Shown here one piece after another: positions 1 through 8,480 of a DNA stretch of 64,000 bases. The notes under the pieces were generated by a model. The model had not been told where the DNA came from. It saw nothing but the letters and a program-made list of their open reading frames with translations, and made no database searches. The position numbers and the translations under genes were made by a program. The stretch's first letter is position 1. The number at the start of each line of letters is the position of its first letter. The DNA is from an uncultured Ruminococcus sp. (lineage in GTDB: Bacteria > Bacillota > Clostridia > Oscillospirales > Ruminococcaceae): the NCBI GenBank assembly GCA_900545345.1, contig UQYQ01000003.1, positions 90,326 to 154,325 on the forward strand. Reading direction: 5' to 3'.

Positions 1-74
1 GCATTGTGTGTCCACTTGGAAACACATAATCTCATTTGTGGTTACTTATATTATATGATACTAATTCTTAATTG

Positions 75-335
75 TCAAGTATTTTTTATTTTATGTGCAG
101 TAATAATTGTATAACTATAAGCATTTACTGTTATTACATAATCATGAACATTAACATACCAGTTCTTTCCCTTCCTTGCTATAAGAGCATCAGGATTTTG
201 TATTTGTTCTTTGCACCAGGCTACAACATCATTTATATCCAAAGAGAGATTTCTCTTAATCCGTATAATACCTAAATCAGTTGTGTGAAGTTTATTTAAG
301 TTTAATAGTAATTCGGATTGCTTTTTTCTATTCAT
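75..335 (-). CDS. DUF3781 family protein
   Basis: This is a small soluble protein of 86 residues. The segment around LHTTDLGIIRIKRNL and the later ARKGKNWYVNVHDYVIT and YTIITAHK blocks match what I know as the DUF3781 family, whose function is unknown. The start is supported by GAGGT four bases upstream of the ATG. It lies in the same orientation as the AraC-type regulator 53 bases upstream, so the two may be co-transcribed. No membrane segment or catalytic motif is visible. The family assignment is from memory of its conserved core; no function is claimed. Confidence 0.75.
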   Translation of the reverse strand: MNRKKQSELLLNLNKLHTTDLGIIRIKRNLSLDINDVVAWCKEQIQNPDALIARKGKNWYVNVHDYVITVNAYSYTIITAHKIKNT

Positions 336-388
336 TTTTACCTCGAGTTAATCTTGATAATTTAAGTTGCACTTGTAATAAGCTGCAA

Positions 389-1360
389 TTATTTTACCTT
401 TCGCACCGGTCTGATATATTTCCAAAACCTATCCGGATCATGATAAAAGTACATAATTCTGCCGGGTGAAGTATCATAGCAATAACCGGTGTCTGCAAAA
501 TCAAAATCTGACATTGCCTTTTCAATCTTTTCCTCAACACTGCAATTTTCCTGTTCATAATAAAATGGTCCATGCTCGAAAACAATATATTCGGCTTCGG
601 GAACATCAACCATAAGCATTTGCTTCGGTACTTCTCCTTCATAATCAAAAGGAAGACGTACACCGTAACATTCTGCACGAGGAATTCCCCAGCCGCAAAC
701 TCTGCCTTTCGGATCGTTAATATACGCCATAATCTGACCTGCTCCGCTGTTAGATTCACTGCCGCCCTTGTCATCTAATTTTCCTTTTATACTGTCGAGT
801 AATCCGCAAATTGTTTCACAGTCCTGACCTGGAATCAGGCTTTGTTTTTGCCAAAAATCCCAATATCCATTGCTCTCATAGTTTTTGATGTGCAAAAACT
901 TGTGTGCAGGGATAGTTACAAAATAAATTTTAACGTCATCTGTTGATTTCATCATACCAATTTCTCCAATTCCTAAAAAGTAGCGGTCGAAAGGGTATAT
1001 TTTTGTACGAAGAACGACTGGTACAGGCTTTTTGCGGTATTCACTTGGAGTGACGCCATATGTTCGTTTGAAAGACCGTGTAAAAGCTTCATGTGATGAA
1101 AAGCCATAATCAAAAGCAATATCCAAAATGCTTCTTTGACTATCCCGCACCTCTTTTAGTGCAAAGGCTAATTTTCTATGTCGAAGATATTCCTTAAATT
1201 GCATACCTGATATTTCCTTGAATTTTCTCGTAGTATAAAATTCGGAATAACCCAGCTTGCGGGAAAGAAATCGAAGCGTTAATGCTTCATCATTATGCAG
1301 TTTAATACATTTGTCAATTTCATCAACGATTATCTGAATTTGTTTCTTCCACTCGTACAT
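389..1360 (-). CDS. AraC family transcriptional regulator with GyrI-like effector domain
   Basis: A 323-residue regulator. Residues 1-105 form a double helix-turn-helix AraC DNA-binding domain; the second helix block reads SILDIAFDYGFSSHEAFTRS and ends in the usual GVTPSEYRK. Residues about 125-320 resemble the GyrI/Rob-type small-molecule-binding domain, with aromatic-rich strands and a closing YFYHDPDRFWKYIRP-like segment. HTH at the N-terminus with GyrI behind it is the Rob/SoxS-like layout associated with drug or small-molecule responses. An AAAGGAGG sequence precedes the ATG by 11 bases. The MATE gene further upstream on the same strand is a plausible but unproven target. Confidence 0.88.
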   Translation of the reverse strand: MYEWKKQIQIIVDEIDKCIKLHNDEALTLRFLSRKLGYSEFYTTRKFKEISGMQFKEYLRHRKLAFALKEVRDSQRSILDIAFDYGFSSHEAFTRSFKRTYGVTPSEYRKKPVPVVLRTKIYPFDRYFLGIGEIGMMKSTDDVKIYFVTIPAHKFLHIKNYESNGYWDFWQKQSLIPGQDCETICGLLDSIKGKLDDKGGSESNSGAGQIMAYINDPKGRVCGWGIPRAECYGVRLPFDYEGEVPKQMLMVDVPEAEYIVFEHGPFYYEQENCSVEEKIEKAMSDFDFADTGYCYDTSPGRIMYFYHDPDRFWKYIRPVRKVK

Positions 1361-1473
1361 TAGTCTGTATACCTCCTTTCAATCACTCTATAAGCATTAT
1401 AAAGGAACAGAAAAAATATTGCTTGATTTTACTTGCTGAAAACGATGGCTTTTATTTAAAATCATATTGATTA

Positions 1474-1839
1474 TTACACTATCTGATAATCATTTTTTGA
1501 TAGAATGTCTAATGCTTTTTGAAAATTCTCCGATTTAACCAGAATGTAATCGGTATTGAAAGTTGATACTGCAAAAATACCTATATTATTTTCAGCAAGC
1601 AAAGCTGATATTTTTGATAATATGCCAATCAAAGCGAAATCCAGAGTTCCCTGTATTCTGAATGCTTTCCAACCGTCGCTTCGTTCGGTAATATTATCGG
1701 GTACATTTTCTGTAATGCATACGAGTGAATTTTCTTCATCGGTTTTTCCGATGAAGCAGTATTCATTTTTCAAATCTACTTTTGAAAAGTCTGTTACCTT
1801 GCAAACCGAAAAATCATATTCAATTTTCTGTATATGCAT
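1474..1839 (-). CDS. ACT-domain (CASTOR-like) small regulatory protein
   Basis: A 121-residue protein with two ACT-like halves. The C-terminal half, DFALIGILSKISALLAENNIGIFAVSTFNTDYILV, has the classic ACT beta-alpha-beta pattern (hydrophobic strand, helix of alternating Leu/Ile/Ala, then GI-x-I-x-x-x-S-T). The N-terminal part (YCFIGKTDEENSLVC) matches the first half of the ACT_7/CASTOR-type proteins common in Firmicutes. Such proteins bind amino acids or related ligands, but the ligand cannot be read from sequence. The SD is weak (GGATGGTGA). The gene lies 52 bases downstream of the MATE gene on the same strand and could be read through from it. Confidence 0.75.
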   Translation of the reverse strand: MHIQKIEYDFSVCKVTDFSKVDLKNEYCFIGKTDEENSLVCITENVPDNITERSDGWKAFRIQGTLDFALIGILSKISALLAENNIGIFAVSTFNTDYILVKSENFQKALDILSKNDYQIV

Positions 1840-1891
1840 TATTCTTCACCATCCTATAAGATTTTTGGCTATGTTATTTGATAATAATTAA

Positions 1892-3265
1892 TTACAAAAC
1901 AGCTTTGCTTTTCCACTTTCCCTGTTTATATCTTAAAATGCTGACAAGAGCAGTCATAAACCATGTTATACAGGTTGTTGCCCATATTCCCCAATAATCT
2001 ATAAAAGCTATTCTTGTTAAAATTACCGACAAACCTATTCTGCAAATTACTTCTACTAATCCGTTCACGAATGCATAGTTTGTATCACCTGCACCGTTTA
2101 AAAATCCTCTTGAAACATGAATTGAACCCAGAAAAACATAAAAGAATGAGGTGAGAATTATTGCTTTTGAACCAATTGAAATTACATCGTCTGTTTTGAC
2201 AAAGCACCCTACAAGGTTTTGACTGAAAATCATAAATAAAATCAGCACAGCAAGTGAAAAGACAGTCGAAATTCTAAGACCGATATGTAATCCGTTTATC
2301 GCTCTTTTTTGTTTTCCCGCACCTATATTCTGACCGACGAACGCAGACATCGCAGCATTTAGCGATGAAAACGGCTGCTGAACAAATTGTTCGATACGCA
2401 TAGAAACTGTATATGCCGCCATTATAGTTTCACCGAAGGTGTTTGTCACTGATTGGATTGCTATCATTGAAATTGAAATCATACCGTTTTGTGCGGCTAT
2501 AGGAATTCCTGTTTTAATGCATTTAAGCACTGCGTTCTTATCAATGAAAACTTCGCTTTTAGATAATTTTATATGAGGGTTTTTAGAAAATGCATAAATT
2601 ATGCTTAGTATGGCGGCACTCAATTGAGCAGTAACTGTGGCTGTTGCCGCTCCGTTCACTCCCATATTTAATGATACAACAAACAGCAAATCCAAACCGA
2701 CATTTAAAATGCTTGCAAATCCGAGAAAAAACAGCGGGGTTTTTGAATCTCCCAGAGAACGCATTACCGAGTTTATCCAGTTATATGCCGCAACGGCAAT
2801 AGTTCCGCCGCAGGCTATTCTCATGTACCCTGCAGAAACAGGTAAAAGGTGTTCGGGCGTTCTCAAAAGTCTTAGAACAGGTTCTGTCAGTAATACTGAA
2901 ATTATACTTACAGCAAATCCGAAAACAGCTGTAACAGCTGCTGAATTGAATATTGCGGTTTTCAATTGCTTATACTTTTTTGAACCGAAATACTGAGAAA
3001 TTATAACACCTGCTCCGATAGAGAGCCCAAGGCACAGTGTATAGAAAAAATATGTTATTGAGCCTGTTGCTCCCACAGCTGCGAGTGCTTCGTCACCTAA
3101 AAATCGTCCTACTATTATCGTGTCAACAATATTATATAATTGCTGAAGAAGATTTCCTGCAAGCAAAGGAAGTGCAAATCTTATAATATGTTTTGTTTCA
3201 CTGCCGGTTGTCATGTCACAGGAAAGTACTTGATTCATTTTAATCACCATGCCTTTGCTTTGCAA
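1892..3265 (-). CDS. MATE family multidrug/sodium antiporter
   Basis: A 457-residue polytopic membrane protein with about 12 hydrophobic segments. The N-terminal LPLLAGNLLQQLYNIVDTII and GRFLGDEALAAVGATGSI motifs are diagnostic of MATE (MatE) exporters of the DinF/NorM-like Firmicute group. It is expected to export cationic compounds in exchange for Na+ or H+; the substrate is unknown. The start is a TTG at 3265, chosen because GGAAGGAG lies five bases upstream; an in-frame ATG five codons later is the alternative. The reading frame is intact, unlike the second MATE gene at 28863. A structured leader precedes it. Confidence 0.9.
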   Translation of the reverse strand: MQSKGMVIKMNQVLSCDMTTGSETKHIIRFALPLLAGNLLQQLYNIVDTIIVGRFLGDEALAAVGATGSITYFFYTLCLGLSIGAGVIISQYFGSKKYKQLKTAIFNSAAVTAVFGFAVSIISVLLTEPVLRLLRTPEHLLPVSAGYMRIACGGTIAVAAYNWINSVMRSLGDSKTPLFFLGFASILNVGLDLLFVVSLNMGVNGAATATVTAQLSAAILSIIYAFSKNPHIKLSKSEVFIDKNAVLKCIKTGIPIAAQNGMISISMIAIQSVTNTFGETIMAAYTVSMRIEQFVQQPFSSLNAAMSAFVGQNIGAGKQKRAINGLHIGLRISTVFSLAVLILFMIFSQNLVGCFVKTDDVISIGSKAIILTSFFYVFLGSIHVSRGFLNGAGDTNYAFVNGLVEVICRIGLSVILTRIAFIDYWGIWATTCITWFMTALVSILRYKQGKWKSKAVL

Positions 3266-3435
3266 AGGCTCTCCTTCCTACGGAATTTGAGTCGGTTCCT
3301 GCAACGGAATTGCCGCAATACTTTTTTGCGGAAAAGGCTCAAAAACGTGCTTGAAAAAATATTTTTCAAGCTGTCCTCCGTTTATAAAAAATAATTTAAT
3401 GTATAAATTATACCATTTGATATCGGTTAAGTCTA
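3266..3435 (-). promoter_or_regulatory. Promoter and hairpin-rich leader of the MATE gene
   Basis: On the minus strand a TAGACT -35 (3430-3435) and TATAAT -10 (3407-3412) are separated by 17 bases, giving a leader of about 135 bases. The leader holds a stem GCTTGAAAAA/TTTTTCAAGC at 3352-3375 and a second stem CCGCA/TGCGG near 3313-3332, then the gene's SD. The layout would suit attenuation control, but no alternative pairing was established. Confidence 0.45.
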
Positions 3436-3529
3436 TATAGAATTTGTTTTGATATATATTTTTCTTGCTGTTTGATGTGTTTGTATATAGGTCAGATGCC
3501 CGTTATAAAGTATTATTTTTCTTTTTTTC

Positions 3530-3558
3530 TTGCAAAAGAACAGCAGATATGATAAAAT
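3530..3558 (+). promoter_or_regulatory. Candidate guaA promoter
   Basis: TTGCAA (3530-3535), a 17-base spacer and TAAAAT (3553-3558) lie about 90 bases before the guaA start. No purine riboswitch core was recognised in the leader, and nothing else was seen between 3436 and 3529. Confidence 0.5.
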
Positions 3559-3645
3559 ATTTTTAATTACAGATTTTCTATTTTTGATGTATTAAGTATG
3601 TTAAATAATTGAAGTTTAAATTCAGATTTTTAAAGGAGATAGTGT

Positions 3646-5181
3646 ATGACTAATCAGTATGTATTAATTCTTGATTTCGGAGGTCAGTATAATCAGCTTA
3701 TTGCAAGACGTGTTCGTGAATGCGGAGTGTATTGTGAAGTAAAACCTTTTAATAAGATGTCAATAGAGGATATTAAAGCATTGAATCCTGTTGGAATTAT
3801 CTTTACAGGCGGTCCTCAAAGCGTTTACGGTGAAGGTGCTCCAAGCGTTTCAAAGGAAATATTTGAGCTCGGAATTCCTGTACTCGGAATATGCTATGGC
3901 TGTCAGCTTATGGCATATACATTGGGCGGAAAGGTTGAAACCTGTATTTCAAGTGAGTATGGTAAAACTGAAACTACATATAATACAGAGTCATTATTAT
4001 TCAGCGGAATTGATGAAAAGGCCGTTTCATGGATGAGCCACACCGATTATGTCAGTGAAATCCCTGACGGATTTAAGAATATTGCATACACAGATAATTG
4101 CCCTAATGCGGCATTTGAAAACGCCGATAAAAAGCTTTACGGAATTCAGCTTCACCCGGAAGTAAATCACACCCAAAACGGAAGCAAGATTCTGCACAAT
4201 TTCCTTTATGAGATTTGCGGTTGTACGGGTGATTGGACAATGGGCAATTTTGCAGAAACTCAAATCAAGGCAATAAGAGAAAAAGTAGGCGACGGAAAAG
4301 TACTTCTCGGGCTTTCGGGAGGAGTGGACTCATCAGTTGCTGCCGCACTTTTGTCAAAGGCTGTGGGAAGTCAGCTGACTTGTATTTTTGTTGATCACGG
4401 CTTTATGAGGAAAAATGAGGGCGATGAGGTTGAAGAAGCTTTCAAAGACTGGGATATCAATCTTATTCGTGTCAATGCAAAGGAACAGTTCATGTCAAAG
4501 CTGAACGGTGTTTCTGACCCTGAAACAAAGAGAAAGATTATAGGAGAGGAATTTATTCGCTGTTTTGAAGCAGAGTCAAAGAAAATCGGCACTGTCGATT
4601 ATTTGGTTCAGGGAACTATATATCCTGATATTATCGAATCGGGAACAGGTGATGCAGCGGTAATCAAATCTCACCACAATGTCGGCGGGCTTCCTGATTA
4701 TGTTGATTTCAAAGAGATTATCGAGCCTCTTCGTTTATTATTCAAAGACGAGGTTAGAAAACTGGGACAGGAGCTGGGACTCTCTGATACACTGGTATGG
4801 CGTCAGCCTTTCCCCGGACCTGGTTTGGCAATAAGAATTATAGGTGAAATCACAGATGAAAAGCTTAGCATTTTACAGGACGCTGATTGGATTTTCAGAG
4901 AAGAGATTGCAAAAGCGGGTCTTGACAGGGATATTCATCAGTATTTTGCAGTGCTTACCTCTATGCGTTCGGTAGGTGTTATGGGCGATGGAAGGACATA
5001 CGACTATACACTTGCGTTGAGAGGGGTTACCACAACAGACTTCATGACAGCAGATTTTGCAAAAATCCCTTACGAAGTACTTGAAACCTGTGCGAGCAGA
5101 ATTGTAAACGAGGTAGGCAACATCAACAGAGTAGTTTATGATGTAACTACAAAGCCGCCGGCTACTATTGAGTGGGAATAA
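3646..5181 (+). CDS. guaA: GMP synthase (glutamine-hydrolysing)
   Basis: Converts XMP, ATP and glutamine to GMP, the last step of guanine nucleotide synthesis. At 511 residues it has the normal length. The N-terminal class I amidotransferase domain shows GICYGCQLMAYTLGG with the nucleophilic Cys, and QLHPEVNHT with the His-Glu pair. The ATP-pyrophosphatase P-loop LLGLSGGVDSSVAA follows near residue 220. The C-terminal dimerisation domain ends KPPATIEWE. AAAGGAGAT precedes the ATG. The last codons, GAG TGG GAA TAA, form the integration site of the downstream mobile elements. The coding sequence is left intact because the att core reproduces it. Confidence 0.98.
   Translation: MTNQYVLILDFGGQYNQLIARRVRECGVYCEVKPFNKMSIEDIKALNPVGIIFTGGPQSVYGEGAPSVSKEIFELGIPVLGICYGCQLMAYTLGGKVETCISSEYGKTETTYNTESLLFSGIDEKAVSWMSHTDYVSEIPDGFKNIAYTDNCPNAAFENADKKLYGIQLHPEVNHTQNGSKILHNFLYEICGCTGDWTMGNFAETQIKAIREKVGDGKVLLGLSGGVDSSVAAALLSKAVGSQLTCIFVDHGFMRKNEGDEVEEAFKDWDINLIRVNAKEQFMSKLNGVSDPETKRKIIGEEFIRCFEAESKKIGTVDYLVQGTIYPDIIESGTGDAAVIKSHHNVGGLPDYVDFKEIIEPLRLLFKDEVRKLGQELGLSDTLVWRQPFPGPGLAIRIIGEITDEKLSILQDADWIFREEIAKAGLDRDIHQYFAVLTSMRSVGVMGDGRTYDYTLALRGVTTTDFMTADFAKIPYEVLETCASRIVNEVGNINRVVYDVTTKPPATIEWE
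5170..5181 (+). other. attL: left attachment core at the guaA 3' end
   Basis: GAGTGGGAATAA is the end of guaA and recurs as GAGTGGGAAT at 18418-18427 and GAGTGGGAATAA at 27799-27810. The copies lie just outside the arm repeats of elements A and B. This identifies the guaA 3' end as the chromosomal target; guaA is a known integration site for genomic islands. Confidence 0.8.
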
Positions 5182-5195
5182 TTTCACGCCCGTGA

Positions 5196-5219
5196 AAAAG
5201 CCTATAAAATAAGGCTTTT
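5196..5219. terminator. Element-borne hairpin replacing the guaA terminator
   Basis: AAAAGCCT and AGGCTTTT form an 8-bp stem 15 bases after the guaA stop, inside element A's left end. It probably ends guaA transcripts in place of the displaced native terminator. The T-run is short, so efficiency is uncertain. Confidence 0.45.
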
Positions 5220-5239
5220 CGCCGTGTTTGTGCCCTCTG

Positions 5240-5258
5240 TGGCAACAAAATGGCAACA
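5240..5258 (+). repeat. Left arm-type integrase sites of element A
   Basis: TGGCAACA at 5240-5247 and again at 5251-5258 (period 11 bp), about 60 bp inside the att core. The same pair with the same spacing occurs at A's right end (18299-18317). Paired direct repeats at both ends are the expected binding sites of the N-terminal arm domain of Tn916-type integrases. Confidence 0.75.
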
Positions 5259-5280
5259 TTATTTGAATTATTGTAAAAGT

Positions 5281-5321
5281 AAAGAGCTAACTGATTTTTT
5301 TAGTAAGTCAGTTAGCTCTTT
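5281..5321. terminator. Bidirectional terminator after cargo slot 1 (A)
   Basis: AAAGAGCTAACTGA pairs perfectly with TCAGTTAGCTCTTT (14-bp stem), flanked by T-rich sequence. It ends the leftward XRE-Abi operon. A close relative occupies the same place in element B at 18528-18569. Confidence 0.8.
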
Positions 5322-5325
5322 TTAT

Positions 5326-6063
5326 TTATACAACTTGCTCGATATAGTCGGTAAGATCTTTTACAAGTTTGATACACAATTTTGCCTCTCTGGAATTAAT
5401 GATACTTCCATTGGGATGCGCCAATGAGTGTCTATTTCGCAAATCATTTATGGAGCTGATTATTCCGGATGCACTTCGAAGGGCGGTTTTGATAATGCTC
5501 GACTGATCTGCTGCGATATTAGAGCTCACATAGGTGTGGAGCTTATTATATAGTTGGTTAAGTGTATCAGACTCTTCATAAGATTCGCCAAGATCATCAA
5601 GTTTTTTTCGTAAATATCCGTGAAACGCTGTATGCACACGGTCAAATGCTGAATCGAACTTTCCATCACGCATGAATAGTTCTGCATCTTCAATAGCTTT
5701 GGTCACGACATCTGTAACAGATATTCCAGAAAAATCAATCACTTCGTGGGAAGTGACTATAATGCCTGTTTCAATATCTGTAAGGTAATGATCTCCTTGC
5801 TTGCCAAAAATCTTTTTTGCGATGCTCAAGAGACCCTTCTCTGCCTTTTTGATTAACTCATAGTTTTCGACAGGAACTTGAATGTGGAGAATAGCACAGT
5901 AAGTATCCCATTCTTGGCGAGTGAAAATGCTGGTGTACTCAATATATGTATTGCTTTTCAGTAGCGTAGATAGTACTTTTGATTTTTCTGAAATTGGTGT
6001 TGTTCTATCTAATTCTAACGCTTTGACGAGTGTGTTTCTAAAATCTATATCATTCATTTTCAT
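5326..6063 (-). CDS. Putative abortive-infection family protein (Abi C-terminal domain)
   Basis: A 245-residue soluble protein. The C-terminal half (about residues 125-245) carries AFHGYLRKKLDDLGES followed by SINDLRNRHSLAHPNG, the helical R-x(4-6)-H signature that I associate with the Abi_C domain of abortive-infection (AbiJ-type) proteins. Such proteins are thought to arrest or kill phage-infected cells, but biochemistry is poorly known. It overlaps the XRE repressor gene upstream by 14 bases, implying translational coupling and shared control. The start could also be the second ATG at 6057. The call is family-level; a plain HEPN-like protein of other function remains possible. Confidence 0.6.
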   Translation of the reverse strand: MKMNDIDFRNTLVKALELDRTTPISEKSKVLSTLLKSNTYIEYTSIFTRQEWDTYCAILHIQVPVENYELIKKAEKGLLSIAKKIFGKQGDHYLTDIETGIIVTSHEVIDFSGISVTDVVTKAIEDAELFMRDGKFDSAFDRVHTAFHGYLRKKLDDLGESYEESDTLNQLYNKLHTYVSSNIAADQSSIIKTALRSASGIISSINDLRNRHSLAHPNGSIINSREAKLCIKLVKDLTDYIEQVV

Positions 6064-6583
6064 TCACTCTATCTTTGAAAACATCAACCATTGCATCGCT
6101 GAATGCCTGCGACGGCACTTTCACATAACCGGAATTTTCATCATATTTCGGATAGTTATAACGCCACTTGTCATAGTCCTCGCGGCTGATTTCGCCGTTA
6201 TGGTACTTTTCAGTTTGTTCTGCCCACGCATTTATCATTTCGGAAAGCTCAGCAGCGTCTTTGCCCTTGCGGGGATCAACACGCAGAGAAACGCCGTTTT
6301 CCGTCTTTTCAACTGTCAATCCATAGCGATCCTCTAATGTAAACAGTGTGTGCATTAAACCAAGATAGCTGTCAATGTCGGGTACAGACAGAGCCAACGG
6401 CGAAACTCCAAGCACGCCGGCAAGGTTTTCGGTTAAATCAGATTTCGGTGTTCTTGAGCCTGATTCATATTGCGCCATACGGATGTCAGCGGTCTTTTCG
6501 GGAAAACCGACTACCGTTCCTAAATACTTTTGTGTCATTCCCCGCAGATTGCGGAAGAAACGAATTCTTTCACCGATTGCCAT
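6050..6583 (-). CDS. XRE-type repressor of element A
   Basis: A 177-residue protein with a Cro/CI helix-turn-helix in residues 1-70 (GERIRFFRNLRGMTQKYLG, then DIRMAQYESGSRTPK) and an acidic C-terminal region of unknown fold. Its paralogue in element B (19697-20203) is highly similar through residue about 120. It is transcribed leftward from a TTGACA/TATACT promoter, divergent from the xis-int operon. This is the usual place for the repressor that keeps excision genes silent. It is co-transcribed with the Abi-like gene, so immunity and cargo expression are linked. An AAGGAG lies ten bases before the ATG. Confidence 0.85.
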   Translation of the reverse strand: MAIGERIRFFRNLRGMTQKYLGTVVGFPEKTADIRMAQYESGSRTPKSDLTENLAGVLGVSPLALSVPDIDSYLGLMHTLFTLEDRYGLTVEKTENGVSLRVDPRKGKDAAELSEMINAWAEQTEKYHNGEISREDYDKWRYNYPKYDENSGYVKVPSQAFSDAMVDVFKDRVNENE

Positions 6584-6618
6584 AGCAATTACGCTCCTTG
6601 TTTATGTAATGTTCAATA

Positions 6619-6719
6619 AGTATAGCATATATATTTAAGCAATGTCAAGATAACAATAGCAAAAAAGTTAAATATTTTTTCATAAACCACTTGACTTTAC
6701 GGAATATGCTTAGTATAAT
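6619..6719. promoter_or_regulatory. Divergent repressor/xis-int promoters of element A
   Basis: Leftward: TTGACA and TATACT with an 18-base spacer (reverse complement of 6643-6648 and 6619-6624). Rightward: TTGACT (6691-6696), 17 bases, TATAAT (6714-6719). A leader of about 150 bases with short inverted repeats separates the rightward start from the xis gene. The arrangement is a lysogeny-style switch, matched base for base in spacing by element B. Confidence 0.75.
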
Positions 6720-6877
6720 ATGAAATGTGAACTTAAACAAATAAGTTATAGTTCAAAATTAAATAACTGTCGCACATCACAGTAATGGTGTGTCCGCTCG
6801 GGCAAATCGGAATGCGGTAAGAAAGTTCTCCGACACTAAATAATTGAATTATCAAAATTCGGTAAGGGGGTGATTAA

Positions 6878-7075
6878 ATGGAAAGTACAAGTTTTATGAA
6901 AGTAGATGAAGTAGCACAGGAATTGGGTGTTTCCAAATCCTATGCTTATAAAATCGTCCAAAAGCTAAATGCCGAGTTAAAAGAAAAAGGCTTTATGATA
7001 ATTTCAGGACGAATAAACAAACAGTATTTTATGGAGCGCACCTGCTACGGTGCAGCTAAGAAAGAGAGGAATTAA
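6878..7075 (+). CDS. Excisionase-like HTH protein (A)
   Basis: A 65-residue basic protein with one winged-helix/HTH_17-like unit: MKVDEVAQELGVSKSYAYKI followed by a strand pair ending GRINKQYFMERTCYG. Small proteins of this type directly before a tyrosine integrase act as recombination directionality factors or activators. The stop lies three bases before the integrase start. GGGGGTG precedes the ATG. Identity as Xis rests on size, fold and position. The orthologue in element B aligns residue for residue from the start codon. Confidence 0.7.
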   Translation: MESTSFMKVDEVAQELGVSKSYAYKIVQKLNAELKEKGFMIISGRINKQYFMERTCYGAAKKERN

Positions 7076-7078
7076 ACA

Positions 7079-8152
7079 ATGGCAGTATATAAAGAAGAAA
7101 AAACGAACACTTGGCGTGTAATTTACCGCTACACTGACTGGAAAGGTGAACGAAAGCAATCGCAGAAACGAGGATTCAAAACAAAGCGTGAAGCGCAGGC
7201 TTGGGAGCGAGAACAACTTAACAAGCTTGGCGGTGATTTGGATATGAGCTTTAAGAGTTTTGTGCAACATTATACCGAGGATATGCAAACTCGTATTAAG
7301 GAAAACACTTGGGCAACAAAAGAGCATATTATCCAGAAAAAACTAATTCCTTATTTCGGAAAGTTGAAGATGTGCAACATAACCGCACAACAAATAATCA
7401 CTTGGCAAAACCAGCTTATCAATTATAAGGACGATAACGGGAAGCCCTATTCTCCTGTATATTTGAAAACAATTCACAATCAGCTGTCTGCGATATTTAA
7501 TCACGCTGTCAGGTACTACAATCTGAAAGAAAATCCTTGTCAAAAGGCGGGCAGTATGGGTAAAAAGAAAAATCGTGAGATGCTCTTTTGGACGAAAGAG
7601 GAATATTTGAAGTTTGCCGATGCGATGATGGATAAGCCGATATCATACTATGCGTTTGAAATGCTCTATTGGTGTGGTATCCGTGAGGGCGAATTATTAG
7701 CTCTTACTCCTGCTGATTTCGATTTTGAAAAGCGAACGGTTACAGTCAATAAATCGTTTCAGCACCTAAACAGCAGAGATATTATTACTTCCCCGAAAAC
7801 AGAAAAAAGCAACCGAACAATTCAGATGCCAAAGTTCCTTTGTGATGAAATGCAGGACTATCTGAAAATGCTCTACGATGTAGGCTTGGATGACAGAATG
7901 TTTCCTGTTACAAAAAGCTATCTGCACAGAGAAATGGACAGAGGCGCAAAAGAAGCAGGCGTAAAGAGAATCCGTATTCACGACATCCGCCACAGCCACG
8001 TTAGTTTGCTGATTGATATGGGATTTTCAGCAACGGCTATTGCAGACCGTGTGGGACATGAAAGCATTGATATAACTTACAACTATGCGCACTTGTTCCC
8101 GTCAAAACAAACTGAGATGGCAGATAAATTAGATATGGAAAGGGGCGAGTAA
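7079..8152 (+). CDS. int: Tyrosine site-specific integrase (Tn916-like) of element A
   Basis: A 357-residue recombinase that should integrate and excise element A at the guaA end. Residues 1-50 form an AP2-like arm-binding domain (VYKEEKTNTWRVIYRYTDWKG), about 55-150 the SAM-like core-binding domain, and 165-345 the catalytic domain. Catalytic residues are visible: R202 (CGIREGELLAL), H301 and R304 (HDIRHSH), H327 (GHES) and the nucleophile Y336 (YNYAHLF). Length and domain order are normal, so it looks active. It is followed two bases later by the MobC-like gene. The arm repeats at both ends of A are its predicted N-domain sites. Confidence 0.95.
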   Translation: MAVYKEEKTNTWRVIYRYTDWKGERKQSQKRGFKTKREAQAWEREQLNKLGGDLDMSFKSFVQHYTEDMQTRIKENTWATKEHIIQKKLIPYFGKLKMCNITAQQIITWQNQLINYKDDNGKPYSPVYLKTIHNQLSAIFNHAVRYYNLKENPCQKAGSMGKKKNREMLFWTKEEYLKFADAMMDKPISYYAFEMLYWCGIREGELLALTPADFDFEKRTVTVNKSFQHLNSRDIITSPKTEKSNRTIQMPKFLCDEMQDYLKMLYDVGLDDRMFPVTKSYLHREMDRGAKEAGVKRIRIHDIRHSHVSLLIDMGFSATAIADRVGHESIDITYNYAHLFPSKQTEMADKLDMERGE

Positions 8153-8153
8153 A

Positions 8154-8480
8154 ATGTCACTGAAAAACAGAGATGAGCATAACCGATGGCGTAACAAAAC
8201 TGTAGCGTTTCGTGTATCGCCTGAGGAAGATAAGCAAATTGAAACTTATGTACGGCTCTCAGGGCTTACTAAGCAGGATTATATCACAAGGCGACTCACG
8301 CACAGGGATATAGTTGTCCAAGGTAATCCGAGAGTGTTCAAAGCCTTGCGAAATCAGCTTGCCGAGGTGCTTGCAGATTTGCAGCGCATTGAGGCTGGTA
8401 GTGAAGTGAATGATGAGTTGCTCGATGTAATTGAAATGATAGCCGATATTGTCGGCGGATTAAAGGAGGAATCAGAATGA
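8154..8480 (+). CDS. MobC-like relaxosome accessory protein (A)
   Basis: A 108-residue protein. The segment KTVAFRVSPEEDKQIETYVRLSGLTKQDYITRRL is the ribbon-helix-helix-like motif of MobC/plasmid mobilisation relaxosome proteins, which bind DNA near oriT and help the relaxase nick. It starts one base after the integrase stop and overlaps the following ATPase gene by ATGA, so the genes are translationally coupled. The orthologue in B (21812-22138) shares the whole N-terminal half. A purely transcriptional RHH role is an alternative. Confidence 0.7.
   Translation: MSLKNRDEHNRWRNKTVAFRVSPEEDKQIETYVRLSGLTKQDYITRRLTHRDIVVQGNPRVFKALRNQLAEVLADLQRIEAGSEVNDELLDVIEMIADIVGGLKEESE

Noticed and set aside
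394..774. 126-codon ORF within the AraC gene
   Set aside because: Shadow frame of the regulator, with no SD and no family features.
3436..3645. Purine riboswitch before guaA
   Set aside because: The conserved TATA...loops of the purine aptamer were not found; only a promoter is visible.
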